In this document: in pieces, positions 54,190 to 62,514 of the stretch
Numbering within the stretch: the first letter of the stretch is position 1
Layout: each line of letters starts with the position of its first letter
Source of the DNA: Phyllobacterium myrsinacearum
GTDB lineage: Bacteria > Pseudomonadota > Alphaproteobacteria > Rhizobiales > Rhizobiaceae
Direction: 5' to 3'
Length of the DNA stretch: 64,000 nt
Assembly: GCF_002980555.1 (NCBI RefSeq)
Contig: NZ_PVBT01000001.1
Location: 806,001-870,000 of the forward strand
Position numbers and translations under genes: made by a program
The notes under the pieces: generated by a model
Told to the model about the DNA's origin: nothing
Seen by the model: the letters and a program-made list of their open reading frames with translations, nothing else
Database searches by the model: none

Positions 54190-55188
54190 ATGAAATCAGC
54201 TGGTTTTCTCGCCGCCGTTGTCTGGCTCCTCGGCATGCCAGCCGTTTCGCATGCGGGTGCGATTGCCGATCCGGCGGCGCTCAAGCATCGTCTGGAAGCG
54301 CTGGTTCAAGGCAAGGATGGACGTGTCGGCATTTGCGCGCAGGACCAGAAAGGCACGGCGGTCTGTGTCCGGGGCGAGGAGCGCTTCTCCCTGCAGAGTG
54401 TGGTCAAGCTGATTGCGGGCGCTGCAGTGTTCGATGCCGCAGACCGGGGGCTTACGGATCTCAAGGAACCGATTGTTGTCAAACCGGAGAACCTGAGCCT
54501 GTCGGTCCAGCCTCTGGCCAAGATCGTTGAAAGGGAAGGTGTCTTTCGAACGAATGCCGATGACCTTGTGCGCCGCGCCATTGTCGACAGTGACAGCGCG
54601 GCGGTGGATATCCTGATCGAACGGCTCGGCGGTCCGGCCAAGGTCGATCAGTTTGCCGAGGGGAAAGGCATATTGGGCATTCGGGTTGATCGCGACGAAC
54701 GGCATTTGCAGACCGAAACCGTCGGCCTGCGCTGGAAACCGGATTATGTCGATGCGAAAGTGCTGCAAAAAGCGATGAAGGCGGTTCCTGAGGCCGAGCG
54801 GGACGCGGCGTTTGAGGCTTATCAGAAAGATCCGCGCGACACCGCAACCCCGCGGGCAATGACCGAATTCCTCGCCGCCCTGATGAATGGAAAACTTCTG
54901 TCCACAGGGTCGACACAGAAGCTTCTGGCCATCATGGCCGAGACGGTGACATTTCCCGACCGGCTGCGCGCCGGGACTGGCGAGGGCTGGGCCGTTGCCC
55001 ACAAGACTGGCACGAGCCGGACATGGAAAGGCGTCAATGTGGCCACGAACGATGTGGGGATTCTGACCGCGCCGGATGGCGGAAAAATCGCCGTTGCCGT
55101 GTTTGTCGCCGATTCCCGCGAAACGCCGACACAGCGTTCGGCCATTATCGCGGGTGCGGCGCAGGCGGTGACGGAAGCCTACCGCTGA
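54190..55188 (+). CDS. class A beta-lactamase-like serine hydrolase (subclass A2-like)
   Basis: A 332-residue secreted protein with a signal peptide (residues 1-22). The active-site SxxK is S70-V-V-K73 in FSLQSVVKLIAG, and KTG is 272-274 in VAHKTGTS. The usual S-D-N loop reads S134-D-S136, and the general-base loop E-x-x-L-N reads E170-R-H-L-Q174. The L-Q-S-V-x-K context resembles the PER/CfxA/VEB (A2) subclass. Two Cys near residues 49 and 59 may form a disulfide. It may hydrolyse beta-lactams weakly or have another role. The gene is alone, with no divergent AmpR-type regulator. Confidence 0.8.
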   Translation: MKSAGFLAAVVWLLGMPAVSHAGAIADPAALKHRLEALVQGKDGRVGICAQDQKGTAVCVRGEERFSLQSVVKLIAGAAVFDAADRGLTDLKEPIVVKPENLSLSVQPLAKIVEREGVFRTNADDLVRRAIVDSDSAAVDILIERLGGPAKVDQFAEGKGILGIRVDRDERHLQTETVGLRWKPDYVDAKVLQKAMKAVPEAERDAAFEAYQKDPRDTATPRAMTEFLAALMNGKLLSTGSTQKLLAIMAETVTFPDRLRAGTGEGWAVAHKTGTSRTWKGVNVATNDVGILTAPDGGKIAVAVFVADSRETPTQRSAIIAGAAQAVTEAYR

Positions 55189-55223
55189 CGCATGGCGCAG
55201 CTTCCTGGTTTGGCCCGCCGTGT

Positions 55224-55589
55224 TCAGCGGCTGCTGATCACCATGCGGTTGCCTTCACTGTCCCTGAATTCGGCAATGGTGCGACCGGGATCGTAGGGTG
55301 CTGGCTGGGGCGCGGTGATGATTTCAATCCCCTTTGAGCGGAGCGCCGCTGCAATGCCGGCCACGTCGTCATCCACCAGAACCATGACCGGTTGGGCGGA
55401 TGGTGTATCGTCCGGGCGCCTGACGAAATGCAGCGCCGTTTCCGCGCCGGCAAACCTGAGTTCGATCCACCGCCATCCATCCGGACTCATGGGAACATCG
55501 GCAGCAACCTCGCAGCCGAAATTCTCCATGTAGAACCGCTTGGCCCGGTCCTGATCGGACACGGGCAGCTCGGCAAATTGTATATGCAT
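55224..55589 (-). CDS. VOC-superfamily protein (glyoxalase/bleomycin-resistance fold)
   Basis: A 121-residue single-module VOC protein: MHIQFAELPVSDQDRAKRFY at the start, FAGAETALHFV in the middle, TIAEFRDSEGNRMVISSR at the end. The paired beta-alpha-beta-beta-beta units bind a metal in many relatives; the usual His at position 3 from the start reads Gln or Glu-type residues, so activity is unclear. AGGAG precedes ATG 55589. It starts only 29 bases after the hydrolase stop and may be co-transcribed with it. Confidence 0.8.
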   Translation of the reverse strand: MHIQFAELPVSDQDRAKRFYMENFGCEVAADVPMSPDGWRWIELRFAGAETALHFVRRPDDTPSAQPVMVLVDDDVAGIAAALRSKGIEIITAPQPAPYDPGRTIAEFRDSEGNRMVISSR

Positions 55590-55618
55590 GTCAGTTCTCC
55601 TGAAGTGACCGGCGCCGG

Positions 55619-56458
55619 TCAGCCCTGTGCAAAGGCCTGGTGCAGAATCTTGGCGAAGTTTTCGGCATGCTGGCGGTAACCGCTGTGATCGCCGGGAAAA
55701 TGCAGCGGTTCGGTGCCGAGTTTTTCGGCCAAAGCCACGCCCGTTCGATGGGCGATCTGCCCGGCAGTGTCTGCCCCGACGCCGATCACGATGCGGGGGC
55801 TGCCTGCACGCAGCGCATCGACATCCGGCTGATACTGCGAGAGCGGCATCAGCCCATGAGCAAGGAAGTAGTCGACATTGGCAATGATCCGCTCGAATGT
55901 CTCGAGGGCTTCCGGCGGGGGAGGCGATTGCGGAGCTTCTTCCGCACCATCTTCATCCAGTCCCGCCATGGCCATGAATTTCTGCATTGCGGCCTCCGCA
56001 CCCTCCTTGTGATAGGTGTTGTAAATGGCTTGGTTGCCGGCCAGTTCTTCCGACGGGTCGGGAAGGAGCATGAGGCATGGCGGCTCATGCGCCACCAATG
56101 TATCCACCAGTGCGGGATGACGCGCTGCCAGGTTGAGCCCGATTTGTGCGCCTCCGCTGCTGCCCAGGACAAAGGCCGGGCCATTGCCCAGCGTTTCGAT
56201 CAGCCGGGCGGCGTCGTTGCCGTGGGTGTCGAGATTCTGGTCGTCCGGCTGGCCATCAAGGGTGCTGCGTGAATTGCCGCGCGGATCATAGGCCACCACC
56301 GTGTACCGGTCAGCAAGATGGGCGGACAGTTCGGCAAAAATCCCGGCATCGGTGGGGCCGCCGGGGATCAGCAGCACAAGCGGCCCTGATCCCTTGGTCT
56401 CATAGTAAATGTTCGCGCCGGGCACTTTCACGGCACCGGTTTTACTGGGGAAGGTCAT
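55619..56458 (-). CDS. alpha/beta-fold hydrolase
   Basis: A 279-residue hydrolase. The oxyanion region is VLLIPGGPTDAGIF; the nucleophile elbow is VLGSSGGAQIGLNLA (G-S-S-G-G, Ser); GDHSGYRQHAENF near the C-terminus carries the catalytic His. AGGAG seven bases upstream fixes ATG 56458. It is divergent from a TetR gene with a palindrome between them, suggesting TetR control. Substrate unknown. Confidence 0.87.
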   Translation of the reverse strand: MTFPSKTGAVKVPGANIYYETKGSGPLVLLIPGGPTDAGIFAELSAHLADRYTVVAYDPRGNSRSTLDGQPDDQNLDTHGNDAARLIETLGNGPAFVLGSSGGAQIGLNLAARHPALVDTLVAHEPPCLMLLPDPSEELAGNQAIYNTYHKEGAEAAMQKFMAMAGLDEDGAEEAPQSPPPPEALETFERIIANVDYFLAHGLMPLSQYQPDVDALRAGSPRIVIGVGADTAGQIAHRTGVALAEKLGTEPLHFPGDHSGYRQHAENFAKILHQAFAQG

Positions 56459-56559
56459 GGTGCAACTCCTGTTCGATGAAGCAGTAAGCGATCGGCAGGC
56501 GGATGGCCTTTGCCTGTGAAGGCGCTGTGGATCAGCCTGCGGATACCCTTGAATCAAAC

Positions 56560-56576
56560 TAGACTGTCCAGTACTA
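56560..56576. promoter_or_regulatory. candidate TetR operator
   Basis: TAG-ACTG-TC-CAGT-A-CTA is an inverted repeat with one extra base, lying between the divergent hydrolase (56458) and TetR (56647) genes. The core ACTGTCCAGT is a perfect 4+4 dyad. TetR proteins bind such short palindromes in divergent promoters. Confidence 0.5.
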
Positions 56577-56646
56577 TATGTCAATGTCAGCCGCTCGCTC
56601 CGGTCGGGAATCATGGTAGGCTGAGGAATTGCAGGCAATCGGTTTT

Positions 56647-57303
56647 ATGACGAGAATGACTTCATCTAATCCATCAATGGCCGCCGGGCTGAACCGTTCC
56701 GAGCGTAAGCACAAGGCAATCCTCGACGCGGCCACGCAGGTGTTTCTCAGAAATGGCTATCTGGGCACCAACATGGACGATATTGCCGCGCTGTCGGCTG
56801 TTTCAAAGCAAACGGTATACAAGCATTTCGAGAGCAAGGAGGCGCTGTTCATCGAAATCGTGACCAGCATGGTCAGTGTTGCCGGCGATACGGTGCATGA
56901 GAGAATCCCCCAATTCAGGGGAAGCGAAGACCTTGCCGCCTATCTTGTCAACTATGGCTATCAGCAGTTGAGTGTGGTGCTGACGCCGCAGCTGATGCAG
57001 TTGCGGCGCCTTGTGATCGGCGAGGTCAGCCGGTTCCCCGAACTGGCCGAGGTGCTCTATGAGCGTGGTCCCAAACGCGCGATGGCATCGCTTGCCGCGA
57101 CATTCACCCATCTTGCCGGACAGGGTCTGCTTGTCGTCGACGACGCTTCCGTCGCCGCATCGCACTTCAACTGGCTCGTCATGGCCGAACCGGTCAACCG
57201 GGTGATGCTGTTGGGAGACATCGCTATTCCCAAGCCGGAAGAGCTGCATCGTCACGCCAGGGAAGGCGTGCGGGTGTTTCTCGCCGCTTACGGCAAGAAT
57301 TGA
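56647..57303 (+). CDS. TetR-family transcriptional regulator
   Basis: About 218 residues. The N-terminal helix-turn-helix is KAILDAATQVFLRNGYLGTN, then DIAALSAVSKQTVYKHFESK; the C-terminal ligand domain resembles AcrR_C-type folds. Start uncertain: TTG 56629, ATG 56647 and ATG 56656 share the frame and none has a strong site. It is divergent from the alpha/beta hydrolase, its most likely target. Confidence 0.88.
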   Translation: MTRMTSSNPSMAAGLNRSERKHKAILDAATQVFLRNGYLGTNMDDIAALSAVSKQTVYKHFESKEALFIEIVTSMVSVAGDTVHERIPQFRGSEDLAAYLVNYGYQQLSVVLTPQLMQLRRLVIGEVSRFPELAEVLYERGPKRAMASLAATFTHLAGQGLLVVDDASVAASHFNWLVMAEPVNRVMLLGDIAIPKPEELHRHAREGVRVFLAAYGKN

Positions 57304-57305
57304 GA

Positions 57306-58184
57306 TCAGGCGCCCGCCTGTTCCAGTATCCAGTCGCGGAACAGGCGCAGTTTAGGCGAAAGCTGTCTGCCGTCGGGGTAAACGAGATGGTAGTCCCATC
57401 CGGTCGAGGCGCAGGTGTCGAACAGTTGCACAAGCCTGCCTGAATCGATTTCCGTCTTGAACAAGGCCGCCGAGACAAGTGCAACGCCGCCGCCTGAAAG
57501 TGCGAGATTGGCGATGATCTGCTGCGTATCGATGTCGAAACCGGGTTTGGTCATCACCAGCGGCCCTTCCACACCGGCCTGACGAAACCAGAGCGGCCAC
57601 CAGTCATCATCAGGAGTGATGAGGTGGTATTTGAGCAGGTCGGCCGGCTTTTGCGGCCGGCCGTGTTTCTCAAGATATGCGGGGCTGGCAAGCGGCGTGA
57701 AGCCGCCGGGAAGCAGCAGATGCGACTTCAGGCCGGGCCAGCGTCCTTGCCCCATACGCACGCCGCAATCGATGCCTTCGGCGGCAAAATCCACCAGGCG
57801 CGACGTGATGTCGAACCGCACGGAAATATCGGGAAACCGGGTCTGGAAATCGACAATGCGCGAGGTCAGCCAGTTGCTGGCGAAGGTGTGCATGGTGGAG
57901 ACGACCAGAACGGAATTTTGTTTGTCGCGGATGGCGCGGAACGTTTCGCTCAGTTCAGCCAGGGAACGGCGGATGACGGGCGCAACCAATTCGCCCTTGT
58001 CCGTCAGAGCGACCCCGCGGGCGCGCCGGTGAAACAGCGGGGCGCCCGCGAATTCCTCCAGCAGTTTGATCTGATAGCTCACCGCCGACTGGGTCATGTT
58101 CAGCTCTTCTGCAGCCTTGGTGAAGTTCTGCAGGCGGGCAACGGAGTCGAAGACGCGGATGGCGGGCAATGGCAGGGAGGACAT
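57306..58184 (-). CDS. LysR-family regulator, GcvA-like
   Basis: A 292-residue LysR regulator. The helix-turn-helix spans PAIRVFDSVARLQNFTKAAE and LNMTQSAVSYQIKLLEEFAG; the effector domain has the GcvA-type ending SPKLRLFRDWILEQA. Stop lies 2 bases from the TetR stop (convergent). It is divergent from a small DUF1127-like gene, which may be its target. Confidence 0.88.
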   Translation of the reverse strand: MSSLPLPAIRVFDSVARLQNFTKAAEELNMTQSAVSYQIKLLEEFAGAPLFHRRARGVALTDKGELVAPVIRRSLAELSETFRAIRDKQNSVLVVSTMHTFASNWLTSRIVDFQTRFPDISVRFDITSRLVDFAAEGIDCGVRMGQGRWPGLKSHLLLPGGFTPLASPAYLEKHGRPQKPADLLKYHLITPDDDWWPLWFRQAGVEGPLVMTKPGFDIDTQQIIANLALSGGGVALVSAALFKTEIDSGRLVQLFDTCASTGWDYHLVYPDGRQLSPKLRLFRDWILEQAGA

Positions 58185-58299
58185 GATCTATCCATTAAAC
58201 GGCTTGATGGCTTGTACCGTATTTTACGTTGGTTCTCCTATAAATAAACAACTATTTATCCAGACATAGAAATGAGATTGATGACTTTAGGAGTCTGGA

Positions 58300-58500
58300 A
58301 TGACCGAAGTTCGCTATTTGGGCCTGAACGCTTCGCGCGTGCTTCCGGGCCAGGGAAAACAGGAGACGGGTCCGGCCGGCCGCTTGACCGACCTCAATGA
58401 ACATCTGCTTTGCGACATCAATCTGAGCCCGGCGATGCGCGCATGCCTGAAGCATGCGGACAGTGACCGCCGCTGGCTGGATTTCCGTCAGCCCGTTTAG
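58300..58500 (+). CDS. 66-residue DUF1127-like small protein
   Basis: A short basic protein. The segment DLNEHLLCDINLSPAMRACL resembles the conserved DUF1127 core (L..HLL.DIGLS...R), also seen in the fusion protein at 62515. The first 30 residues (TEVRYLGLNASRVLPGQGKQ) are distinctive. AGGAG before ATG 58300 supports translation. DUF1127 proteins in rhizobia influence sRNA turnover, phosphate and amino acid metabolism. Family assignment is tentative. Confidence 0.55.
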   Translation: MTEVRYLGLNASRVLPGQGKQETGPAGRLTDLNEHLLCDINLSPAMRACLKHADSDRRWLDFRQPV

Positions 58501-58617
58501 CCGCCAGGATTACCTGCACATGATCGTGATCGGGGCCCACAAACGCTGATCCATCGCAATTTTGCCACAGGCGCTTTTCAGATTGGAACCAGTCTGAATG
58601 ATCCGCGTTTCTAGGCC

Positions 58618-58878
58618 ATGAAAGATGCCCAGTTCAAACCGGTGACCGTCGAGTCACTCCATTCCTTCAAGCTGCGGAACATTGGTTCGGTGGCGGAGGC
58701 GGCTGAATTTTTGTCCAGCGATTGGCCGGGCGAGCGGGGAAGAATTTACCTGCTCGCCCGGATGGCCTGCAATGAGGCGATGGAAGGCCATGCCTCACCC
58801 GCCATGGCCCGCTCGGTCTTCGTCCAGGCGACCATGGAGGCCGATATTTATGTGGAGAATACCACCTGGGTGCGCTAG
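58618..58878 (+). CDS. DUF982 protein
   Basis: An 86-residue protein matching the rhizobial DUF982 pattern: PVTVESLHSFKLRNIGSVAE, AAEFLSSDWPGERGRIYLLA, then ARSVFVQATMEADIYVE. Function unknown. Its stop codon TAG (58876-58878) lies inside the first bases of palindromic repeat copy 3, so the repeat has probably replaced the original 3' end. The ribosome binding site is weak. Confidence 0.75.
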   Translation: MKDAQFKPVTVESLHSFKLRNIGSVAEAAEFLSSDWPGERGRIYLLARMACNEAMEGHASPAMARSVFVQATMEADIYVENTTWVR

Positions 58879-58950
58879 TGGTCCGATTCTGACATTTGCG
58901 TGCTCCGCGTGATGTGAAATGGGATGCGAATGTCAAATTCGTTCCACTAG
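58875..58950. repeat. palindromic intergenic repeat, copy 3 (mosaic B/A arms)
   Basis: A 76-bp element. The left arm CTAGTGGTCCGATTCTGACA-TTTGC is of the B subtype (as in copy 2). The right arm is the inverse of CTAGTGGAACGAATTTGACA-TTCGC, the A subtype of copy 1. The centre TCCGCGTGATGTGAAATGGG matches copy 1 read backwards. The arms therefore mismatch at five of 25 positions, unlike the other copies. Confidence 0.85.
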
Positions 58951-58984
58951 CCCCAGCCATTTACGGTCAGGATGAAAAGGCGGG

Positions 58985-59841
58985 TCAATCCCGCCTCTCC
59001 ATATCGGTAATATCAATGCCATGGGTGTCAAACCACCATTGTGCCGGTTTGTCCGGATGTTTGGGTTTGAGCCGCACGTATCGTTCCTGCAACCGCTGCT
59101 GACGGATCAGTTCCTCCTGGAAGAACGGATGATCCAGCGCGCCGCCCATCACTGCCAGGCGGCGCAGCAATTTGCGCAGGACGTAGCCCTGTTCCTTGTT
59201 GCCCGGCCGGTAGCCGCTGGCAATGATCGTGCTGATGGCATCCTGCAGGATTGCCTGCGGCGCAGCGGGTGGTGTGCCGTTGATCAGCATATCCAGCCGC
59301 TCGAGCCCGAATCCGGCATCGATGCAACTGCCCAAGGGATTGACGATGTTGCCGATTTCGACCCCTTGCTTGTAGAACTCGGTGCAATAGCTGCGCATAG
59401 TGCCGTCACTCCACAGGCATTCGGGATCAGGAACAACCGGAAGGCGCCCGCGATAGAGCGGTGCCCAGTCAGCCATCCTGTCCGGGTGGATCGTGACGTG
59501 ATCTGGCCACGCACCGATCCCGGCCAGAAAATCCAGCCAGAAATCAATGGCTTCTTCCAGCGTCATTTGCCGGAAGGAGAAAAGCCCGATCATATCGAAA
59601 TGGAGAAAATGCGTTCCATCGCCGATCTCATCGAGATCTCCCAGCCGCAGGCAGGACTGGATATTGGCGAATGTGCCTTTGAAGGCTGCGTCGGGAAACA
59701 GTGGTTTGTACTGTTGCATTCCGGCGCTACAGAACAGCGTCGTGCTGTCGAAAGGGCGGACTGACAAGTTCAGGGAAAAATCAATTCCACGAACCCGGCA
59801 AAATTCCTGATAGGTACGGATTAGGCGTCCCGCGATGTCAT
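58985..59841 (-). pseudogene. stand-alone alanyl-tRNA synthetase-like catalytic domain, apparent frameshift
   Basis: A 260-residue frame (59767 to 58985) is clearly homologous to the AlaRS catalytic core: TTLFCSAGMQQYKPLFPDAA, then THFLHFDMIGLFSFRQM, then SYCTEFYKQGVEIGNIVNPL and SCIDAGFGLERLDML, ending at WWFDTHGIDITDMERRD. The editing and C-Ala domains are absent. The same frame continues upstream (GRLIRTYQEFCRVRGIDFSL) to about 59833 but has no start. A strong GGAGG plus ATG at 59841 opens another frame (MTSRDA, stop 59821). One missing base near 59830, in a GGG run, would join them into a 285-residue protein. Either a real frameshift or a sequence error. Such truncated AlaRS paralogues occur in rhizobia; function unknown. 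Confidence 0.7.
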
Positions 59842-60128
59842 AGGCAACCTCCTTTTGTTTGGATGCCTGGCAAAGATAGGTGGGATTGCGGCGGAGGGCA
59901 AGGCGCTGGCGCGTCCTATCGGCGTGCGCTTGGCCCGTGTTTCAGTCAAATCGTGGAAACAGCAGACACGCCACCCACGTGGCGATGACGCATAAGGCAG
60001 TGATTGCAAAAACAGACATGATGTCATCTCCAGGCCACGTGACTAACATGGAGATTTCGCACTTTCAATTCAACCAAAGTACAAAAGTTCAGGATGATTG
60101 TCTTGCTTTACCGGTTGTCATGCTGCGG

Positions 60129-60746
60129 TCAGCGATCGGACAGAGCCAATTTCAGGCCGAAGCCAATGAAAATTGCCCCGGCAAAGGCATCAATGGCACG
60201 CCGGGCCCGCTGATAGGCGCCGGCGACCGTGCGGTGGCTGAGCGCTGCGACGAGGCCCGCATACCAGATCGCCGATATGGTCACCATCACGACGACGGCT
60301 GCCGCGCCGTGGGTCCATGGCGTGCCCGGCGCCATGGTGGCGGCAAACAGGCTGGCGACAAACAGCGCCGATTTCGGATTGGCAAGGTTGGTGGCAAGCC
60401 CAAGGCGCCAGGCACCAAGGGGTGTCAGCCTGACCTTGCTCGCAGGGATGGTCATCTCGCCAGCCGGCCGGCGTATCTGCCACAGCAATCGCAGGCCCAG
60501 CCAGAGAAGATAGACGCCGCCCGCGATCTTCAGGCCCATATAGGCAATGGGGGCGGCCATGAACAGCGATCCGATGCCGAGCCAGCCGGCAAGGCCCCAG
60601 CACAGGGTGCCCGTCAGGGTGCCTGCGGCCGCCGAGAAGGCGATCTTGCGTGAACCGGTGAGGGTGCAGCGGATGATCAGGAAGAAGTTCGGCCCCGGAG
60701 TGAGTGCAGCAATGGTCCAGATGGCGGCAACGGTGAGCAGGAACAT
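60129..60746 (-). CDS. LysE/RhtB-family exporter
   Basis: A 205-residue six-segment LysE-type membrane exporter. The start LLTVAAIWTIAALTPGPNFF with P-G-P-N is diagnostic; NLANPKSALFVASLF is the second family motif. It exports amino acids or related metabolites. GGAG favours ATG 60746 over the adjacent ATG 60749. The substrate is unknown. Confidence 0.9.
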   Translation of the reverse strand: MFLLTVAAIWTIAALTPGPNFFLIIRCTLTGSRKIAFSAAAGTLTGTLCWGLAGWLGIGSLFMAAPIAYMGLKIAGGVYLLWLGLRLLWQIRRPAGEMTIPASKVRLTPLGAWRLGLATNLANPKSALFVASLFAATMAPGTPWTHGAAAVVVMVTISAIWYAGLVAALSHRTVAGAYQRARRAIDAFAGAIFIGFGLKLALSDR

Positions 60747-60900
60747 CATGTCTCCACGCGGATGTTTGGCTTGGCTGTTCATAGCACCAATTGGCCGCGG
60801 GCGGTAAGAGCATTGGCGGTCATGACAGGCGATGATGGCGATGGGGAGGGCGGAAAAGCAAAAGGCTCAGCAGCGTCAGCTGCTAAGCCTTTGAGGTGAC

Positions 60901-60975
60901 TGGCTCCCCGGGCCGGATTCGAACCAGCGACCAACCGGTTAACAGCCGGTTGCTCTACCACTGAGCTACCGGGGA
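60901..60975 (-). tRNA. tRNA-Asn (GUU)
   Basis: On the minus strand: acceptor TCCCCGG pairs with CCGGGGA, discriminator G, CCA encoded. D-arm GCTCAGTGGTAGAGC; anticodon stem ACCGG and loop CTGTTAA give GUU; T-loop TTCGAAT. A 75-base standard tRNA. Confidence 0.97.
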
Positions 60976-61053
60976 AGAGCTACTCAGTCATCAGCGAAGT
61001 GGCCTATAGCAAAAGGGTTTCGCTTTTGCAAAGGACCATTTCGTTTTTTTTCA

Positions 61054-61059
61054 TATAAT
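61054..61059 (+). promoter_or_regulatory. -10 promoter element
   Basis: A perfect TATAAT lies about 65 bases before the small membrane-protein gene, after a T-rich stretch. A hairpin GCAAAAG...CTTTTGC (61009-61029) sits just upstream. No good -35 at 17-bp spacing, so strength is uncertain. Confidence 0.45.
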
Positions 61060-61124
61060 GTGCACAGAAATGATGACATGCCGCTTTTGCATTCCTACAT
61101 CCGGGTCTGTTGAACACGGAAAGG

Positions 61125-61463
61125 ATGAAGAACCGCGTGACCGAACGCCTCGAAAACACCAGCAATCATGGGCCCGATGGTGCCGATGAGCATTCCGCCG
61201 CACCAAAACGCAGGCATATGCGGATTTTTGGCCGTCATGTGCCTATTCCACAGTCGGTGGCAATGCGTCGCACGCTCGGCGGTGCACTTGTCGCCGGGGG
61301 AACACTGGGTTTTCTGCCGATTCTGGGCTTCTGGATGATTCCGCTGGGGCTCGTGGTGCTTTCACATGATTCTGCGCTGGTCCGGCGCAAGCGCCGTCAG
61401 CTGGAGGTGAAATTTGGCCGCCGCTGGAAAGGCAGCCGCGCTGCAGCCAGCAGCAAAGCCTGA
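61125..61463 (+). CDS. small membrane-associated conserved protein
   Basis: About 112 residues: a hydrophilic N-terminus, PIPQSVAMRRTLGGALVAGG followed by LGFLPILGFWMIPLGLVVLS (one or two membrane passes), and a basic tail LVRRKRRQLEVKFGRRWKGS. Start unclear: TTG 61110, ATG 61125 and GTG 61137 share the frame and the purine-rich GGAAAGG overlaps the choices. No named family recognised. Confidence 0.65.
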   Translation: MKNRVTERLENTSNHGPDGADEHSAAPKRRHMRIFGRHVPIPQSVAMRRTLGGALVAGGTLGFLPILGFWMIPLGLVVLSHDSALVRRKRRQLEVKFGRRWKGSRAAASSKA

Positions 61464-61501
61464 TTCGCCACAAACCCGTTGCGCCCTTGCGATGCTGCCG
61501 C

Positions 61502-62398
61502 TCAGAGGCGCCTGCGCGTCCCGGCTTCGGTGATGGCGGCAATCAGCGCGCGCAGGCCGCGCGTGATTGTCTTGTCCTGGCGAATGATCAGCGCGAGTTC
61601 CCGGTGCAGGTGAGGCATCAGCGGGCGTACGGTGAAGGGCCTGCGCTGCTCCGGTTCACGCACCGACATGGCGGGCAATATGGCCCATCCCAACCCCGCG
61701 CGCACGAGTTCCTTGATGGCCTCGACGCTGCCCAGCGACATTACCGGCCGCAGGCTTACACCGCTTTGTTCAAACCAGCGGTCGATGATCCGGCGGGTAT
61801 TGCCTGAGGGTTCAAACAGAATCAGCGGATTTTTTGACAGTTCCTCTGCTGTCACCTCCGGCGGCATGACCACGCCGGCGGGGGCGACGGCAACGAATTC
61901 GTCGCGCAGTATCGACTTTATTTCCAGCATCCGGCCGGAGGCGGGCATTGTCACCAGGGCAATGTCGAGCACATTGTCTTCCACCGCCTTGACCATGTCC
62001 TGCGTGTTGCCGGTGCTGACGGTGATATCCAGCGACGGAAATCCTTGCTGCAGGCTGCGCAGGAGCGGCGGCAGCAGATAGATGCAGGCCGTGGCTCCGG
62101 TCCCCAGCCGCACCCGGCCGATTGTCTCGGTCGTGTATCTGGCCATGGCGTCCAGAGCGCCTGAAACCTCCCGGTTTATACGCCCGGCATGGGCCAGAAG
62201 CTCCATACCGGCGGCAGTGGGAGTGGCCTTGCGGCCGATGCGCTCGATCAGGCGGACGCCAAGCCGCTTTTCCAGCTGGCGCACCTGCAGGCTCACCGCT
62301 GGCTGGCTGATGTTCAGCCGGTCGGCGGCGGCGGAAAAGCTGCCGAGTTCGATGACTTCGACAAAGGTGGCCAGTTGATCAAGGCTGAGGGAAGACAC
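61502..62398 (-). CDS. LysR-family regulator
   Basis: A 298-residue LysR regulator of the CysB/CbbR-like broad group: SLDQLATFVEVIELGSFSAA and LNISQPAVSLQVRQLEKRLG form the helix-turn-helix. GTG 62398 is chosen because AAGGAAA precedes it; a much longer in-frame extension is not protein-like. It is divergent from the DUF1127-GNAT fusion, which it may regulate. Confidence 0.87.
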   Translation of the reverse strand: MSSLSLDQLATFVEVIELGSFSAAADRLNISQPAVSLQVRQLEKRLGVRLIERIGRKATPTAAGMELLAHAGRINREVSGALDAMARYTTETIGRVRLGTGATACIYLLPPLLRSLQQGFPSLDITVSTGNTQDMVKAVEDNVLDIALVTMPASGRMLEIKSILRDEFVAVAPAGVVMPPEVTAEELSKNPLILFEPSGNTRRIIDRWFEQSGVSLRPVMSLGSVEAIKELVRAGLGWAILPAMSVREPEQRRPFTVRPLMPHLHRELALIIRQDKTITRGLRALIAAITEAGTRRRL

Positions 62399-62514
62399 AA
62401 AGCTTTCCTTATAGTTCGTATAGTCACTCAAAGCTTCTTTTATATCTCCCGCAATGCAAAATGCCACCGGATTCCCCGCCGGACCGGGGCGAGACGATAC
62501 GCAGGAGACAGGAC

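Noticed and set aside
54190-55188. Calling the serine hydrolase an acquired resistance gene
   Set aside because: No mobile element or regulator surrounds it and two catalytic loops deviate, so it is more likely an intrinsic enzyme of uncertain activity.
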